Assembly (NCBI GenBank): GCA_002694465.1
Contig: NZMG01000026.1
Location: forward strand, 1 to 64,000
Length of the DNA: 64,000 nt
Source: Flavobacteriaceae bacterium
Lineage (GTDB): Bacteria > Bacteroidota > Bacteroidia > Flavobacteriales > Flavobacteriaceae
Reading direction: 5' to 3'
This document shows, piece after piece, positions 25,552-35,755 of the stretch (position 1 is the first letter of the stretch; every line of letters begins with the position of its first letter). The notes below the pieces were generated by a model. It was not told the origin of the DNA. It saw only the letters and a program-made list of their open reading frames with translations, and did no database searches. The position numbers and the translations under genes were made by a program.

Positions 25552-26869
25552 TTTTTTATTCAAAAGAATTGATAATACGGGACTATCGCTTTGGCGGATT
25601 GTCTTTGGCTTATTAATTTCTATTGAAGCCTTTGGCGCTATTGCCACGGGTTGGGTAAAACAAACACTGGTCGAGCCTCAATTTACTTTCAACTTTATTG
25701 GTTTCGATTTTTTACAACCTCTTCCTGGAAACGGAATGTATTTCTATTTCGTTCTCATGGGATGTTTTGGAATTATGGTAATGTTGGGTTACAAATACCG
25801 TTGGAGCATGGCAGCTTATGCACTTATGTGGACTTGCGTGTATTTAATGCAAAAAAGCTCGTATAATAATCACTATTATTTAATGATGTTGTTGTGCTGG
25901 ATGATGGTCTTTTTTCCAGCCAACCGATACTTATCATTAGATGCCAAATGGATTCCCAACTTTAAAAAATACAGTATGCCGCGTTGGGTTTCGATGGTTT
26001 TTATTGCGCAAATTTGGATTGTTTTTACCTACGCATCTATTGCAAAAATGTATCCCCAATGGTTAGACGCCTCTGTACCTGCATTATTTATGAAAGGCAA
26101 AAAAAGCTATTGGTTAATAGGCGAATTGCTTCAGCAAGGATGGGTACATTATGGTATTGCTTATGTAGGGATTTTGTTCGATTTAATTATTATCCCACTG
26201 TTTCTTTGGAAACGAACAAGAGTATTGGCTTTTTGCCTTTCGTTGTTTTTTCATTTGTTTAATTCCTTTGTATTTCAAGTGGGAATTTTTCCGTATATGA
26301 GTATTGCTTTTGCACTCTTCTTTTTTACACCAGAAACACTTATTAAACGCTTTAGATTAAAACGTCCTGTTTTTAAAAGTGACGAGGTCATAATTCCGAA
26401 ATATAAAACCCTTGGAATAACCATTTTCAGTATTTATTTTTTGTTTCAAATTGGGCTACCATTGCGTCATTGGTTCATTAAAGATGATGTCCTTTGGACT
26501 GAAGAAGGCCACCGATTAAGTTGGCGAATGATGCTAAGAAGTCGAAGCGGACAGCTTATTTATTGGGTAGAAAACAAAGAAACCGGGGAACGAAATAACT
26601 ACCCCTACCTCCCCTTATTAAGCAGCGACCAAATTAAAAGTGTAAAGACGAAACCCGATTTTATTTGGCAAATGGCGCAGCGAATTAAAAATATGGAAGC
26701 CGAAAAAGGGAACGATGTAGCCGTGTATGTAACATGTAAAGTAAAAATTAATCAAGGGACCTACCATACCTTTATTGACCCAGAAGTAGATATATCCTCT
26801 CAAAAATGGAATCATTTTAAACATCACGATTGGATTTTACCTTCTCCTGAGGATTATGCTAAAAAATAA
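25544..26869 (+). CDS. HTTM (vitamin K-dependent carboxylase-like) membrane protein
   Basis: This 441-residue integral membrane protein fits the HTTM/gamma-carboxylase-like family: LSLWRIVFGLLISIEAF at 14-30, YNNHYYLMMLLCWMM near 106-120, and further helices to about 300, followed by a soluble C-terminal region (about 310-441). Bacterial members are uncharacterised; relatives carboxylate glutamate residues using vitamin K. It overlaps ribF by eight bases and so probably shares its transcript, although no functional link is evident. The exact substrate cannot be inferred. Confidence 0.8.
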   Translation: MNDFLFKRIDNTGLSLWRIVFGLLISIEAFGAIATGWVKQTLVEPQFTFNFIGFDFLQPLPGNGMYFYFVLMGCFGIMVMLGYKYRWSMAAYALMWTCVYLMQKSSYNNHYYLMMLLCWMMVFFPANRYLSLDAKWIPNFKKYSMPRWVSMVFIAQIWIVFTYASIAKMYPQWLDASVPALFMKGKKSYWLIGELLQQGWVHYGIAYVGILFDLIIIPLFLWKRTRVLAFCLSLFFHLFNSFVFQVGIFPYMSIAFALFFFTPETLIKRFRLKRPVFKSDEVIIPKYKTLGITIFSIYFLFQIGLPLRHWFIKDDVLWTEEGHRLSWRMMLRSRSGQLIYWVENKETGERNNYPYLPLLSSDQIKSVKTKPDFIWQMAQRIKNMEAEKGNDVAVYVTCKVKINQGTYHTFIDPEVDISSQKWNHFKHHDWILPSPEDYAKK

Positions 26870-26913
26870 TAGAGAATAGCAAAAATACCATTCTTTAAAG
26901 CCTCATTTTTCCC

Positions 26914-26921
26914 TAACTTTG
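26914..26921 (+). promoter_or_regulatory. -7 box TAACTTTG of serS
   Basis: TAACTTTG is an exact TAnnTTTG match, 22 bases before the serS ATG at 26944. Confidence 0.6.
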
Positions 26922-26943
26922 CCCTCTTAAATTTCTTAGGAAT

Positions 26944-28215
26944 ATGTTACAAGTAAACAACATTCGTGAAAACAAAGATGCATACGTAAAAGCCCTTTCT
27001 AAAAGAGGGGTTGATGCAAACACCATTCTTGAAGAGGTATTGCAAGTAGACGAAACGCGTCGTAATACACAAGCACAGTTAGATGAGGTGCTTTCACAAT
27101 CTAATACACTTTCTAAAGAAATTGGAATGTTGTTTCAAAAAGGAGAAGCACAAAAAGCTAACGAATTAAAAGAGCAGACCACCCAATTAAAAGAACAGTC
27201 TAAAACATTACAAGATCAACTAAATGAAGCTTCCGAAAAACTTCAACAATTGTTATTTACCATTCCAAATATTCCCAATGAATTAGTGCCTGCAGGCCAA
27301 GATGAAAACGATAACGAAGAGGTTTTTAAAGAAGGTGATATTCCAACCTTAGATAGTGAGGCTCTTCCGCATTGGGAATTAGCAAAAAAATACGATTTAA
27401 TCGATTTTGAATTAGGTGTAAAAATCACTGGTGCTGGATTCCCAGTTTATAAAGGAAAAGGGGCTCGCTTACAACGTGCTTTAATTACCTATTTTCTCGA
27501 TAAAAATACAGCAGCTGGTTATACCGAATATCAAGTGCCTCATTTGGTAAATGAAGCGTCAGGTTTTGGAACGGGACAATTACCCGACAAAGAAGGACAA
27601 ATGTATCATGTGGGAATTGACGATTTATATTTAATTCCAACAGCCGAAGTCCCTGTTACGAATTTATTCCGTGATGAGTTATTGGCTCACAATCAGTTGC
27701 CCATTACATGCACAGGCTACACCCCGTGTTTTAGACGTGAAGCCGGAAGTTATGGAGCACACGTACGAGGGTTAAACCGTTTGCACCAATTTGATAAAGT
27801 AGAAATTGTTCGTATTGAGCATCCCGACAATAGTTATGCTGCCCTTGACGGGATGGTAGAGCATGTAAAAGATATCCTTCGTGATTTAAAACTACCATAT
27901 CGAATTCTTCGTTTGTGTGGTGGCGATTTAGGGTTTACCTCAGCGCTCACCTACGATTTTGAAGTATTTTCAACGGCACAAGATAGATGGCTAGAGATAT
28001 CTTCCGTATCTAATTTTGAAACCTTTCAAGCCAACCGATTAAAACTTCGTTTTAAGGATGTGGATGGTAAAAACAAACTAGCACACACCCTTAACGGAAG
28101 TGCTTTAGCCTTACCCCGTGTCTTAGCAGGTATTTTAGAAAATTATCAAACGCCCAATGGAATTAAAATTCCAGAAGTGTTGATTCCTTATTGTGGGTTT
28201 GATATGATTGATTAA
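26944..28215 (+). CDS. serS: Serine--tRNA ligase
   Basis: SerRS charges tRNA-Ser (and tRNA-Sec where present) with serine. The 423-residue protein starts with the family MLQVNNIRENKDAYVKAL and a long coiled-coil tRNA-binding arm (about 30-100). The class II core follows: motif 2 FRREAGSYG near 264-272 and motif 3 with GSALALPRVLAGILENYQ near 386-403. The length and both class II motifs are intact. It has its own -7 box and is followed by an 86-base gap before the next gene. Confidence 0.96.
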   Translation: MLQVNNIRENKDAYVKALSKRGVDANTILEEVLQVDETRRNTQAQLDEVLSQSNTLSKEIGMLFQKGEAQKANELKEQTTQLKEQSKTLQDQLNEASEKLQQLLFTIPNIPNELVPAGQDENDNEEVFKEGDIPTLDSEALPHWELAKKYDLIDFELGVKITGAGFPVYKGKGARLQRALITYFLDKNTAAGYTEYQVPHLVNEASGFGTGQLPDKEGQMYHVGIDDLYLIPTAEVPVTNLFRDELLAHNQLPITCTGYTPCFRREAGSYGAHVRGLNRLHQFDKVEIVRIEHPDNSYAALDGMVEHVKDILRDLKLPYRILRLCGGDLGFTSALTYDFEVFSTAQDRWLEISSVSNFETFQANRLKLRFKDVDGKNKLAHTLNGSALALPRVLAGILENYQTPNGIKIPEVLIPYCGFDMID

Positions 28216-28301
28216 ACTTCAAAAAAGAAGTTTTGGCATTTTAACAATCAAGGCACAAACTTTGCTGTTTTAGTAAGTAAGCAAATCGTTATCTTTACGC
28301 C

Positions 28302-30083
28302 ATGCGCTATCTTTTAATTGGCTTTCTTTTATTTTTAAGTTGTGGGCTATTTGCCCAAAACGACCTCTTGGCAAAAAACTACTTTGAGCAAGGCGAATAC
28401 GAAAAAGCCTTAGTGCTTTACAAAAGACTAGTTCAACAAAATAAAGGAAACACCCGTTATTTGGTGGATTTGGTAAAAACACATCAACAATTAGAACAAT
28501 ATAGCGAAGCCGAAGAATTACTAAAAGAATATACTGAAGGAAAACGCATCATTCCTCAGTTTTTAATAGAATTAGGGTATAATTATGCGCTTCAAAACAA
28601 AGACAGTATTGCTCAAATCAATTATCAAAAAGCGATTGAATTTGTAAAAGAAAGTCCTCCCTACGCATATATCGTTGGGCAGGTTTTTTCAGATTACAAT
28701 TTGCTTGATGAGGCTGTGACAGTCTATGAAACAGCCATGATGCAGGATGATAGCAGAAATTATTACGCACAATTAGCCCGTATTTATGGCGAACAAGGCG
28801 AACTTGAAAAGATGTTTGAGACCTATGTAGAACTCATTAAAATAAATCCAACCTACAATGGAACCATCAAACGCAACTTCAGTCTTTACATTACTGAAGA
28901 CCCTACTAATGAAGCCAATATTTTACTAAGAAAAACACTTCTAAAAAAACTGCAGCAAGACCCCGATGTCCTATATAATGAACTATTGAGCTGGTTGTTT
29001 ATTCAGCAAAAGGATTTCAAAAAGGCGTTTATCCAGGAAAAAGCAATCTATGCACGTAGAGAGGAAAATCTCTCAGGCTTATTGGATTTAGGTAAAATTA
29101 CCATCGATGAAAAGAGCTACGAGGACGCCAAGGAAATTATCCATTTTATAATTGAAAAAGCGTACAATCCGCGTTTAAAATTAGAAGGATACCAACAGTT
29201 AATGTATGTTGAATTAGAATTGGCTCAAGAAAAGGACTACCCGAAAATTGACGCTCAATACAAGCAGTTACTTTCAGAATTTGGAGATGATCGAGATACG
29301 TATTTACTTCAAATAGATTACAACGACTTTTTAGCGTTTCGGTACGGAAAAAAAGAAGAGGCGATTCAAAATTTAAAAGCATTGTCTAAAAAGGGGCTTA
29401 CTATTTATCAAGAAGCCCGAGTAAAACTGAAATTGGCAGATATCTTAGTTTATGACGAAAAGTTTAACGAAGCCTTAATCTATTATTCCCAAGTTCAAAA
29501 CAAAGTACAAAATGATGTATTGGCACAGGAAGCTCGTTTTAAAGTGGCACGAACCAGTTATTTTAAGGGAGATTTTGAATGGGCGCAGGTGCAACTAGAC
29601 GTATTAAAAAAATCGGCATCACAACTCATCGCAAACGATGCTATGCAACTTAGTTTAATGATTCAAGATAATTCTTTAGAAGACTCTACACAAACGGCTT
29701 TAAAGAAATTTGCTACTGCAGATTTGAGAGCCCTTCAGAATAAGAATGTGGAAGCCATTACTCTTTTGAAAGATATTTTAACCAACCATAAAGGCGAGGA
29801 AATTGAAGACGAAGCATTGCTTAAAATGGGTATGATTTATGAAAAATTAAACCAATTTGAAAATGCCGAAGCTCAATATTTAAAGTTAATCGAGCTATAC
29901 AAAGAAGACATTCTTGCAGATGATGCCCATTTTAAACTCGCAAAACTTTACGAAACTTACCTAGGGCAACCTGAAAAGGCCAAAGAACTATACGAGCAAA
30001 TTATCTTTAACTTTCAGGATAGTATTTACTTTGTGGAAGCCCGAAAAAGATACCGAATGCTTCGCGGCGATGAAATAAATTAA
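28302..30083 (+). CDS. Secreted or periplasmic tetratricopeptide repeat protein
   Basis: The 593-residue protein begins with a signal peptide: MRYLLIGFLLFLSCGLFAQ, cleaved after about residue 19. The rest is almost entirely TPR-like helix pairs, for example YFEQGEYEKALVLYKRLVQQ, KAIEFVKESPPYAY, and near the C-terminus LLKMGMIYEKLNQFENAEAQ. TPR arrays act as protein-binding scaffolds; no catalytic domain is seen. The DUF4286 gene begins three bases after the stop, and the run continues through rsmA and mgtE with overlaps, so this gene probably heads an operon. Confidence 0.8.
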   Translation: MRYLLIGFLLFLSCGLFAQNDLLAKNYFEQGEYEKALVLYKRLVQQNKGNTRYLVDLVKTHQQLEQYSEAEELLKEYTEGKRIIPQFLIELGYNYALQNKDSIAQINYQKAIEFVKESPPYAYIVGQVFSDYNLLDEAVTVYETAMMQDDSRNYYAQLARIYGEQGELEKMFETYVELIKINPTYNGTIKRNFSLYITEDPTNEANILLRKTLLKKLQQDPDVLYNELLSWLFIQQKDFKKAFIQEKAIYARREENLSGLLDLGKITIDEKSYEDAKEIIHFIIEKAYNPRLKLEGYQQLMYVELELAQEKDYPKIDAQYKQLLSEFGDDRDTYLLQIDYNDFLAFRYGKKEEAIQNLKALSKKGLTIYQEARVKLKLADILVYDEKFNEALIYYSQVQNKVQNDVLAQEARFKVARTSYFKGDFEWAQVQLDVLKKSASQLIANDAMQLSLMIQDNSLEDSTQTALKKFATADLRALQNKNVEAITLLKDILTNHKGEEIEDEALLKMGMIYEKLNQFENAEAQYLKLIELYKEDILADDAHFKLAKLYETYLGQPEKAKELYEQIIFNFQDSIYFVEARKRYRMLRGDEIN

Positions 30084-30086
30084 TTT

Positions 30087-30395
30087 ATGTATATCTACAA
30101 CGTCACCATAAATATTGAAGAAACTGTTCACGACAAGTGGCTGCACTGGATGAAGGAAGAACATATTCCTGCCATGTTGGCGACTGGGAAATTTCATAAA
30201 GCGCTTATGACTCGGGTACAAGTGGAGGAAGAAATGGGAGGCATTACCTACTCTGTTCAATATCGCACCGATAGCAAAGAGACACTTGAAAAATATTATC
30301 AAGAAGACGCCGAAACCCTTCGTGCACAAAGCAAACCCTTTGAAGGAAAATTTATCGCTTTTAGAACCGAGTTGGAAGTAATTAGTGAACAATGA
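30087..30395 (+). CDS. DUF4286 family protein
   Basis: A 102-residue protein of the Bacteroidota DUF4286 family, related in fold to dimeric alpha/beta-barrel proteins. Characteristic parts are MYIYNVTINIEETVHDKWLHW at the start, HIPAMLATGKF near 26-36 and SVQYRTDS. No catalytic residues are known. It lies between the TPR protein and a small membrane protein and overlaps the next start by four bases. It commonly sits next to rsmA in this group, as here. Confidence 0.85.
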   Translation: MYIYNVTINIEETVHDKWLHWMKEEHIPAMLATGKFHKALMTRVQVEEEMGGITYSVQYRTDSKETLEKYYQEDAETLRAQSKPFEGKFIAFRTELEVISEQ

Positions 30396-30838
30396 TTAAA
30401 AAATATTATGAAAAAAATTATTTGCTCTGGTACTTTATAAAAATAGGGGTATTAGCATTTATTATAGGGTTAATTAGTCTTAAGTATTTCTTTGGGATGC
30501 TAATTTTATTTATAATATTAATATTTATTTATCACTATATTTTTGACAATCTATATCCTGAACAAATTTCTAAACCCTTATTTAAAAAATTATTTCTCCC
30601 ATTGTTCAATCCTAAAATAAATGCATTTGTTATAGGATTTGATGAAAACCACTTGGTTTTTAAAAACTTTAAAATCAATTTTAAAAAAATCAAAACATTT
30701 CATCCATCCTTGGGTGGTAGTGAACCCTATATCCTTATTGATGATAATTCAAAATTTGATATAAAGTCATCTTGGTTAACTAAGGAAGATTCTCAAGAGG
30801 TTGAGAAAATTCTATTAAAAAAAATTAATGAAAGATAA
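30392..30838 (+). CDS. Small membrane protein of unknown function
   Basis: The 148-residue product has two adjoining hydrophobic segments (about 13-30 and 33-50: [15 protein letters not shown], then [17 protein letters not shown]) and a soluble tail that looks like a bacterial pleckstrin-homology-type fold ([18 protein letters not shown]). No family can be named with confidence. It overlaps the DUF4286 gene by four bases and rsmA by eleven, so it is probably co-translated, but its position may only reflect an insertion between DUF4286 and rsmA. Confidence 0.65.
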   Translation: MIKKYYEKNYLLWYFIKIGVLAFIIGLISLKYFFGMLILFIILIFIYHYIFDNLYPEQISKPLFKKLFLPLFNPKINAFVIGFDENHLVFKNFKINFKKIKTFHPSLGGSEPYILIDDNSKFDIKSSWLTKEDSQEVEKILLKKINER

Positions 30839-31622
30839 GGTTAGAGCCAAAAAACATTTAGGGCAGCATTTTCTTCACGATGAGCATATCGCCGAAAAAA
30901 TAGGCAACACGCTTACCCTTAAAAATTACGATAAGGTGCTCGAAATTGGCCCTGGAATGGGTGTTTTAACCAAATATTTAGTGGCAAAACCTATCGAATT
31001 AATTGCGATGGATTTAGACACAGAATCCATTCAATATTTAAAAGAAAACTATCCCCTTAAAAATTTGACCATTCTTGAAGCCGATTTTTTAAAGTTTGAC
31101 ATTTCATCCCTTTTTGAGGATTCTCAATTTGCAATTACTGGTAATTTCCCTTATAATATTTCATCCCAAATTGTTTTTAAAACCTTGGCATGGCGTCATT
31201 TAATTCCAGAATTTACAGGAATGTTCCAAAAAGAAGTAGCGCAACGAATTTGTGAAAAACAAGGAAATAAAACCTACGGAATACTTTCGGTTTTAGTACA
31301 AGCTTTTTACGATGCCGAATATTTATTTACTGTAAAACCTGGGGTTTTTAATCCGCCCCCAAAAGTGGATAGTGGGGTGCTTAGGTTAACCCGAAAAGAG
31401 AACTACCAGCTGCCTTGTGATGAAGGTTTATTTTTCAAAACTGTAAAAACGGCCTTTCAACAACGCCGTAAAACCTTAAGAAATAGCTTAAAAACATTCT
31501 CTCTCCCCGAAAAACTAAAAGAAGATGCTATCTTTGCGCAACGACCGGAACAACTTTCGGTTCAAGAATTTATAGCGCTCACTCAAAAACTTGAGAGTCA
31601 TGGCATTTCTACTAACATCTGA
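30828..31622 (+). CDS. rsmA: 16S rRNA dimethyladenosine transferase (KsgA)
   Basis: RsmA dimethylates two adjacent adenines near the 3' end of 16S rRNA during small-subunit assembly. Motifs include [11 protein letters not shown] at 8-18, SAM motif [13 protein letters not shown] at 37-48, and the catalytic NFPYNIS near 105-111. The 264-residue length is normal. It overlaps the upstream small membrane protein gene and the downstream mgtE gene, so it is the middle of an operon. Confidence 0.95.
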   Translation: MKDKVRAKKHLGQHFLHDEHIAEKIGNTLTLKNYDKVLEIGPGMGVLTKYLVAKPIELIAMDLDTESIQYLKENYPLKNLTILEADFLKFDISSLFEDSQFAITGNFPYNISSQIVFKTLAWRHLIPEFTGMFQKEVAQRICEKQGNKTYGILSVLVQAFYDAEYLFTVKPGVFNPPPKVDSGVLRLTRKENYQLPCDEGLFFKTVKTAFQQRRKTLRNSLKTFSLPEKLKEDAIFAQRPEQLSVQEFIALTQKLESHGISTNI

Positions 31623-32949
31623 ATTTGTTGAGCACATCGAGCAACTCATTGCTCAAAAGGATGGTAATGCCTTAAAAGAACTATTCCTCGACTTTCACTT
31701 TGCAGATATTGCCGAAGTACTTGAAGAACTTGACAGTGATGATGCAACGTATCTAATTAAGTTACTGGAAAGCGAAATAACTTCCGAAGCATTAATGGAA
31801 GTAGATGAAGATGTTCGAGAAAAAATTCTTGATCGTCTTTCTCCAAAGGAAATTGCTCAGGAGCTCGCAGAAATGGATACCGATGATGCGGCAGATGTTA
31901 TTGGAGAACTTGATGAGGATATTCAGCAAAAAGTAATTTCAAAAATTAAGGATGAAGAGCACGCAGCAGATATTGTTGAACTCCTTAAGTATGATGAAGA
32001 TACCGCCGGAGGTCTTATGGCAAAAGAGCTTGTTCGTGTAAAAGAAACCTGGACCACTGCAGGATGTGTGAGAGAAATGCGTAGGCAAGCTAAAAATGTC
32101 ACTCGGGTGCATTCTATTTATGTAGTTGATAAAGAAGATAAATTAAAAGGAAGACTTTCCTTAAAGGACCTATTAACAGCTCCTGAAAAAGCTAGAATTA
32201 GCGATGTCTATATTCCTAAAGTAGATTATGTAACCGTGCACACCGAAGGAGAAGAAGTGGCTCGTATTATGCAACGATACGATTTGGAAGCTATTCCTGT
32301 GGTAGATGATCATGGTGTCCTAGTAGGAAGAATTACCATTGACGATATTGTAGATTTTATAAAAGACGAAGCCGAAAAAGATTACCAAATGGCGGCAGGT
32401 ATCTCTAGTGATGTAGAAGCCGATGATAGTATTTGGTTGCTAACAAGAGCAAGACTGCCATGGTTGGTCTTAGGACTTTTCGGGGGATTAGGAAGTGTAT
32501 ATATCATGAAAGGTTTTGATGAAGCTATAAGCAATTACGTAGAACTTTTCTTTTTTACCCCTTTAATTGCTGCGATGGCAGGAAATGTGGGTGTACAATC
32601 GAGTGCGATTATTGTTCAAGGTTTGGCAAATGACAATGTAAAAGGGAGCCTTTTTAAAAGATTGTTAAAAGAAGTTGGGCTGGCATTAATTAATGGAATT
32701 GCATTGGCTGTTTTGGTAATTGTATTTGGCTATATTGCTGGACTAGATCAACGAGTTGCTTTCACTATCGCTATTTCCATGTTATCGGTTATTATCGTTG
32801 CTGCACTAGTAGGCACCTTTGTGCCTATTATACTAAATAAAAAAGGCATAGATCCCGCTATTGCTACAGGGCCTTTCATTACGACAAGTAATGATATTTT
32901 TGGAATTTTTCTTTTCTTCTATTTGTCTAAAATAATTTTAGGTTTTTAA
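31600..32949 (+). CDS. mgtE: Magnesium transporter MgtE
   Basis: MgtE is a Mg2+-gated channel/transporter in the inner membrane. The N-domain (1-130) has superhelical repeats ([17 protein letters not shown], then [18 protein letters not shown]). Two CBS domains (about 135-260) with [20 protein letters not shown] follow, and then five membrane helices from about 285 with the signature [25 protein letters not shown] at 31600 is preferred; TTG at 31591 would add three residues. It overlaps rsmA by 23 bases. Confidence 0.95.
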   Translation: MAFLLTSEFVEHIEQLIAQKDGNALKELFLDFHFADIAEVLEELDSDDATYLIKLLESEITSEALMEVDEDVREKILDRLSPKEIAQELAEMDTDDAADVIGELDEDIQQKVISKIKDEEHAADIVELLKYDEDTAGGLMAKELVRVKETWTTAGCVREMRRQAKNVTRVHSIYVVDKEDKLKGRLSLKDLLTAPEKARISDVYIPKVDYVTVHTEGEEVARIMQRYDLEAIPVVDDHGVLVGRITIDDIVDFIKDEAEKDYQMAAGISSDVEADDSIWLLTRARLPWLVLGLFGGLGSVYIMKGFDEAISNYVELFFFTPLIAAMAGNVGVQSSAIIVQGLANDNVKGSLFKRLLKEVGLALINGIALAVLVIVFGYIAGLDQRVAFTIAISMLSVIIVAALVGTFVPIILNKKGIDPAIATGPFITTSNDIFGIFLFFYLSKIILGF

Positions 32950-33012
32950 ACACGCTGCTTCTTTATATAAATTAGCTTGAAAATTTGTACTTTGTTTCAG
33001 TAATTTACTTGC

Positions 33013-33378
33013 ATGAAAACAATTAACGTTTCCCAAAAATTCAGCAAATTTTCAGAGCATTGGTCCCCACATCAAATTGCAGTGGTAGACGACATGCAGG
33101 TACTTCTAGCTAAGATAAAAGGTGACTTTGTTTGGCATAAACACGAGGAAGAAGACGAGTTGTTTTTTATTCAAAAAGGAACATTGGAAATGCACTTTAG
33201 AAACAAAGTTGAAATACTTAAAGCAGGTGAAATTATTGTAGTTCCCAAAGGTGTAGAACACTGTCCTAAAACACAAAACGGAGAAGAAGTGCACGTGCTC
33301 CTATTCGAAAAGCTTTCTACAAAACATACAGGAAATATGATAACTGAAAAAACAAAAACTTCCTATCCCAAAATCTAA
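33013..33378 (+). CDS. Cupin domain protein
   Basis: The 121-residue protein is a single cupin. Metal-binding histidines and glutamate are visible in FVWHKHEEEDELFFI at 39-53 and PKGVEHCPKT at 79-88. Small cupins of this type may bind a metal and a small ligand; substrate unknown. It starts 63 bases after mgtE and is followed within two bases by a 2-hydroxyacid dehydrogenase gene, so the two may be co-transcribed. Confidence 0.85.
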   Translation: MKTINVSQKFSKFSEHWSPHQIAVVDDMQVLLAKIKGDFVWHKHEEEDELFFIQKGTLEMHFRNKVEILKAGEIIVVPKGVEHCPKTQNGEEVHVLLFEKLSTKHTGNMITEKTKTSYPKI

Positions 33379-33380
33379 AA

Positions 33381-34316
33381 ATGAACATTCTTCACCTCGA
33401 TAAAAATCACCCTTTACTTATTGAAGAACTCAAAAAAGCTGGGTTTAACAATGTTGATGATTACACCTCTTCAAAGACGGAAATCGAAAAGAGTATTCAT
33501 AAATATGATGGTATTGTAATCCGTAGTCGTTTTAAAATTGATAACACATTCTTGGATGCCGCAAAAAATTTAAAATTTATTGCTCGTGTGGGTGCGGGAT
33601 TAGAAAGTATTGATGAAGAATACGCTCAAAAAATGAAAGTAACGCTCATAGCCGCTCCCGAAGGCAACCGAAATGCCGTAGGGGAACACACTTTGGGAAT
33701 GTTACTTTCACTATTTAATAATTTGAATAAAGCAGACCGAGAAGTCAAGAAGGGTGTTTGGAATCGTGAAGGAAATCGAGGAGTTGAATTGGACGGTAAA
33801 ACGGTTGGGATTATTGGTTACGGAAATATGGGTAAAGCGTTCGCCAAAAAACTGAAGGGATTTGATTGTACCGTACTTTGTTATGATATTTTAGAAGATG
33901 TGGGCGATAAAAACGCTACTCAAGTAAGCCTTCAAACAATATTTGACATGGCAGATGTACTAAGCCTTCACACGCCTTGGACGCCTTTAACCGACAAGAT
34001 GATAAACACCCATTTTATTTCAAAATTTCAAAAATCCTTTTGGTTTTTAAATACTGCACGCGGAAAAAGTGTGGTTACAGTAGACCTAGTTTCAGCATTA
34101 AAAAGCGGGAAAATTTTAGGTGCAGGATTGGATGTTTTGGAATATGAAAAACTTTCATTTGAGTCGTTATTTACTTCAGAAATGCCTGAAGCTTACAAAG
34201 AATTGATTCTTATGGACAATGTTATTTTAAGTCCACACATTGCAGGATGGACGGTGGAAAGCAAAGAAAAATTGGCGCAAACCATTGTCGAAAAGATACT
34301 GGAAGAATTTTCATAA
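33381..34316 (+). CDS. D-2-hydroxyacid dehydrogenase (phosphoglycerate dehydrogenase-like)
   Basis: An NAD-dependent dehydrogenase of 311 residues. The nucleotide-binding loop is VGIIGYGNMGKAFAKKL near 136-152. Catalytic residues of the family fit R235-type in NTARGKSVVT, a glutamate in LDVLEYEK, and H in LSPHIAGWT near 290-298. It is shorter than classical SerA (no ACT domain), as in many Bacteroidota, so it may serve serine synthesis or reduce another 2-ketoacid. It directly follows the cupin gene. Confidence 0.85.
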   Translation: MNILHLDKNHPLLIEELKKAGFNNVDDYTSSKTEIEKSIHKYDGIVIRSRFKIDNTFLDAAKNLKFIARVGAGLESIDEEYAQKMKVTLIAAPEGNRNAVGEHTLGMLLSLFNNLNKADREVKKGVWNREGNRGVELDGKTVGIIGYGNMGKAFAKKLKGFDCTVLCYDILEDVGDKNATQVSLQTIFDMADVLSLHTPWTPLTDKMINTHFISKFQKSFWFLNTARGKSVVTVDLVSALKSGKILGAGLDVLEYEKLSFESLFTSEMPEAYKELILMDNVILSPHIAGWTVESKEKLAQTIVEKILEEFS

Positions 34317-34339
34317 ATTTAGTGAGAGAAAAATAGGTC

Positions 34340-34795
34340 ATGCAATACAAAGCCAATACTCCCGAAGAATACATCGCTCAAATTCCTGAAGAACGAAAAG
34401 AACCCATAAAAAAGCTTCAACAAGTAATTAAAGAGAATTTACCAAAAGGCTTTGAAGAGACCATTCAATACGGGATGATTGGGTATGTAGTCCCTCATTC
34501 CATATATCCAGATGGATATCATTGTACTCCAGACACCCCTTTACCATTTATGAGTATTGCTTCACAAAAAAACTTTATTGCAGTTTATAGTTCTGGTTTG
34601 TATGCAAAAAAAGAACTTATGGATTGGTTTGTAGGAGAATATCCTAAACATTGTAAACGAAAACTTGATATGGGGAAAAGCTGTATTCGATTTAAAAAGA
34701 TAGAAGAGATTCCTTATGGATTAATTGGTGAATTAGCTTCGAAAATGAGTGTAAAAGAGTGGATTTCAATTTATGAAACTGCCATTAAAAAATAA
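34340..34795 (+). CDS. DUF1801 family protein
   Basis: The 151-residue protein fits DUF1801 (YdhG-like): SPEEYI-type start TPEEYIAQIPEE at 7-18, then GFEETIQYGMIGYVVP at 37-52 and DMGKSCIRFKK near 113-123. The fold is related to iron-sulfur-assembly-like alpha/beta proteins; function is unknown. It is followed six bases later by a VOC-superfamily gene, so the two may share a transcript. Confidence 0.8.
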   Translation: MQYKANTPEEYIAQIPEERKEPIKKLQQVIKENLPKGFEETIQYGMIGYVVPHSIYPDGYHCTPDTPLPFMSIASQKNFIAVYSSGLYAKKELMDWFVGEYPKHCKRKLDMGKSCIRFKKIEEIPYGLIGELASKMSVKEWISIYETAIKK

Positions 34796-34801
34796 ATAAT
34801 T

Positions 34802-35188
34802 ATGAAAAAAAGAGTCACAGGAATTGGCGGATTATTTTTTAAAACTAAAGACCCTAATGCCACAAAGGAATGGTATAAAAAACATTTAGGTTTTCCAACA
34901 GATAATTGGGGTTGTACCTTTTGGTGGAAAGACAAAGAAGGCAAAGATTGCTCGACCCAATGGAGTCCCTTTCCCGAAGACACCAAATATTATGCGCCAT
35001 CAAAAAAGGAGTTCATGTTTAACTACCGGGTAGAAAACTTGGTAGAATTACTTAAAGTTCTGAAAGAAGAAGGTGTTACCATTGTGGGGGAAATGGAGGA
35101 ATACGATTATGGGAAATTTGGTTGGATTATGGATGATGACGGCAATAAAATTGAACTTTGGGAGCCAAAAGATGCCGCATTTCAATAA
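34802..35188 (+). CDS. VOC (glyoxalase-like) family protein
   Basis: A 128-residue vicinal-oxygen-chelate protein: GIGGLFFKTKDPNATKEWYK at 7-26 and GWIMDDDGNKIELWEP at about 107-122. Members isomerise or cleave small substrates with a metal, or bind small molecules and confer antibiotic tolerance. Substrate cannot be told. It ends a two-gene unit with the DUF1801 gene. Confidence 0.85.
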   Translation: MKKRVTGIGGLFFKTKDPNATKEWYKKHLGFPTDNWGCTFWWKDKEGKDCSTQWSPFPEDTKYYAPSKKEFMFNYRVENLVELLKVLKEEGVTIVGEMEEYDYGKFGWIMDDDGNKIELWEPKDAAFQ

Positions 35189-35279
35189 AAATAACCCTTA
35201 TTAAAAACTAATGGAATTCTGGTATTCAGGGTTTTAAAAATTTTAGTACTTTTATTATTCAACTTTAACCAATTTAATC

Positions 35280-35669
35280 ATGTCTGAAGAAAACAACGAA
35301 AACCTAGGCGACGAAATAAAAGATACTGCCAAAGAAATAAAAGACGAAGCAAAAAGTACTGCTAGCGAATTTAAAGAAGGCTGGAACGAAGCCACAAAAA
35401 GTGGTGAAAATAAAAAGTTGGTTGCCGGACTTTTAGGAATATTTTTAGGAGCTTTTGGAGTTCATAAATTTATTTTAGGATATCAAAAGGAAGGATTTAT
35501 CCTATTAGGAGGAACACTATTAGGTATTGTAACTTCCTGTATTGTTATAGGAGTTTTCATCTATATGGCTACGGGAGTTATAGGACTAATTGAAGGCATT
35601 ATCTATCTTACCAAAAGTGACGAAGAGTTTTACCAAACCTATCAAGCCAACAAAAAACCTTGGTTCTAA
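35280..35669 (+). CDS. TM2 domain membrane protein
   Basis: The 129-residue protein has a charged, coiled-coil-like N-terminus rich in lysine and glutamate (1-42), then a TM2 domain: KKLVAGLLGIFLGAFGVHKF at 45-64, with the conserved GAFGVHKFILGY, and a second hydrophobic segment about 75-105. TM2 proteins are uncharacterised. A clear terminator at 35676 follows the stop, so it is monocistronic. A near-consensus TACTTTTA at 35247 may be its -7 box. Confidence 0.8.
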   Translation: MSEENNENLGDEIKDTAKEIKDEAKSTASEFKEGWNEATKSGENKKLVAGLLGIFLGAFGVHKFILGYQKEGFILLGGTLLGIVTSCIVIGVFIYMATGVIGLIEGIIYLTKSDEEFYQTYQANKKPWF

Positions 35670-35675
35670 AATTGT

Positions 35676-35712
35676 AAAAAGCTTTCAAATAAACCTTGAA
35701 AGCTTTTTTATT
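35676..35712 (+). terminator. Intrinsic terminator after the TM2 gene
   Basis: AAAAAGCTTTCAA at 35676-35688 pairs perfectly with TTGAAAGCTTTTT at 35696-35708, with a seven-base loop and further T residues. The stem is nearly symmetric and may work in both directions. Confidence 0.88.
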
Positions 35713-35755
35713 TGTTCATATTATCGTAATATTGCATTATTAAAATTATAAAATC

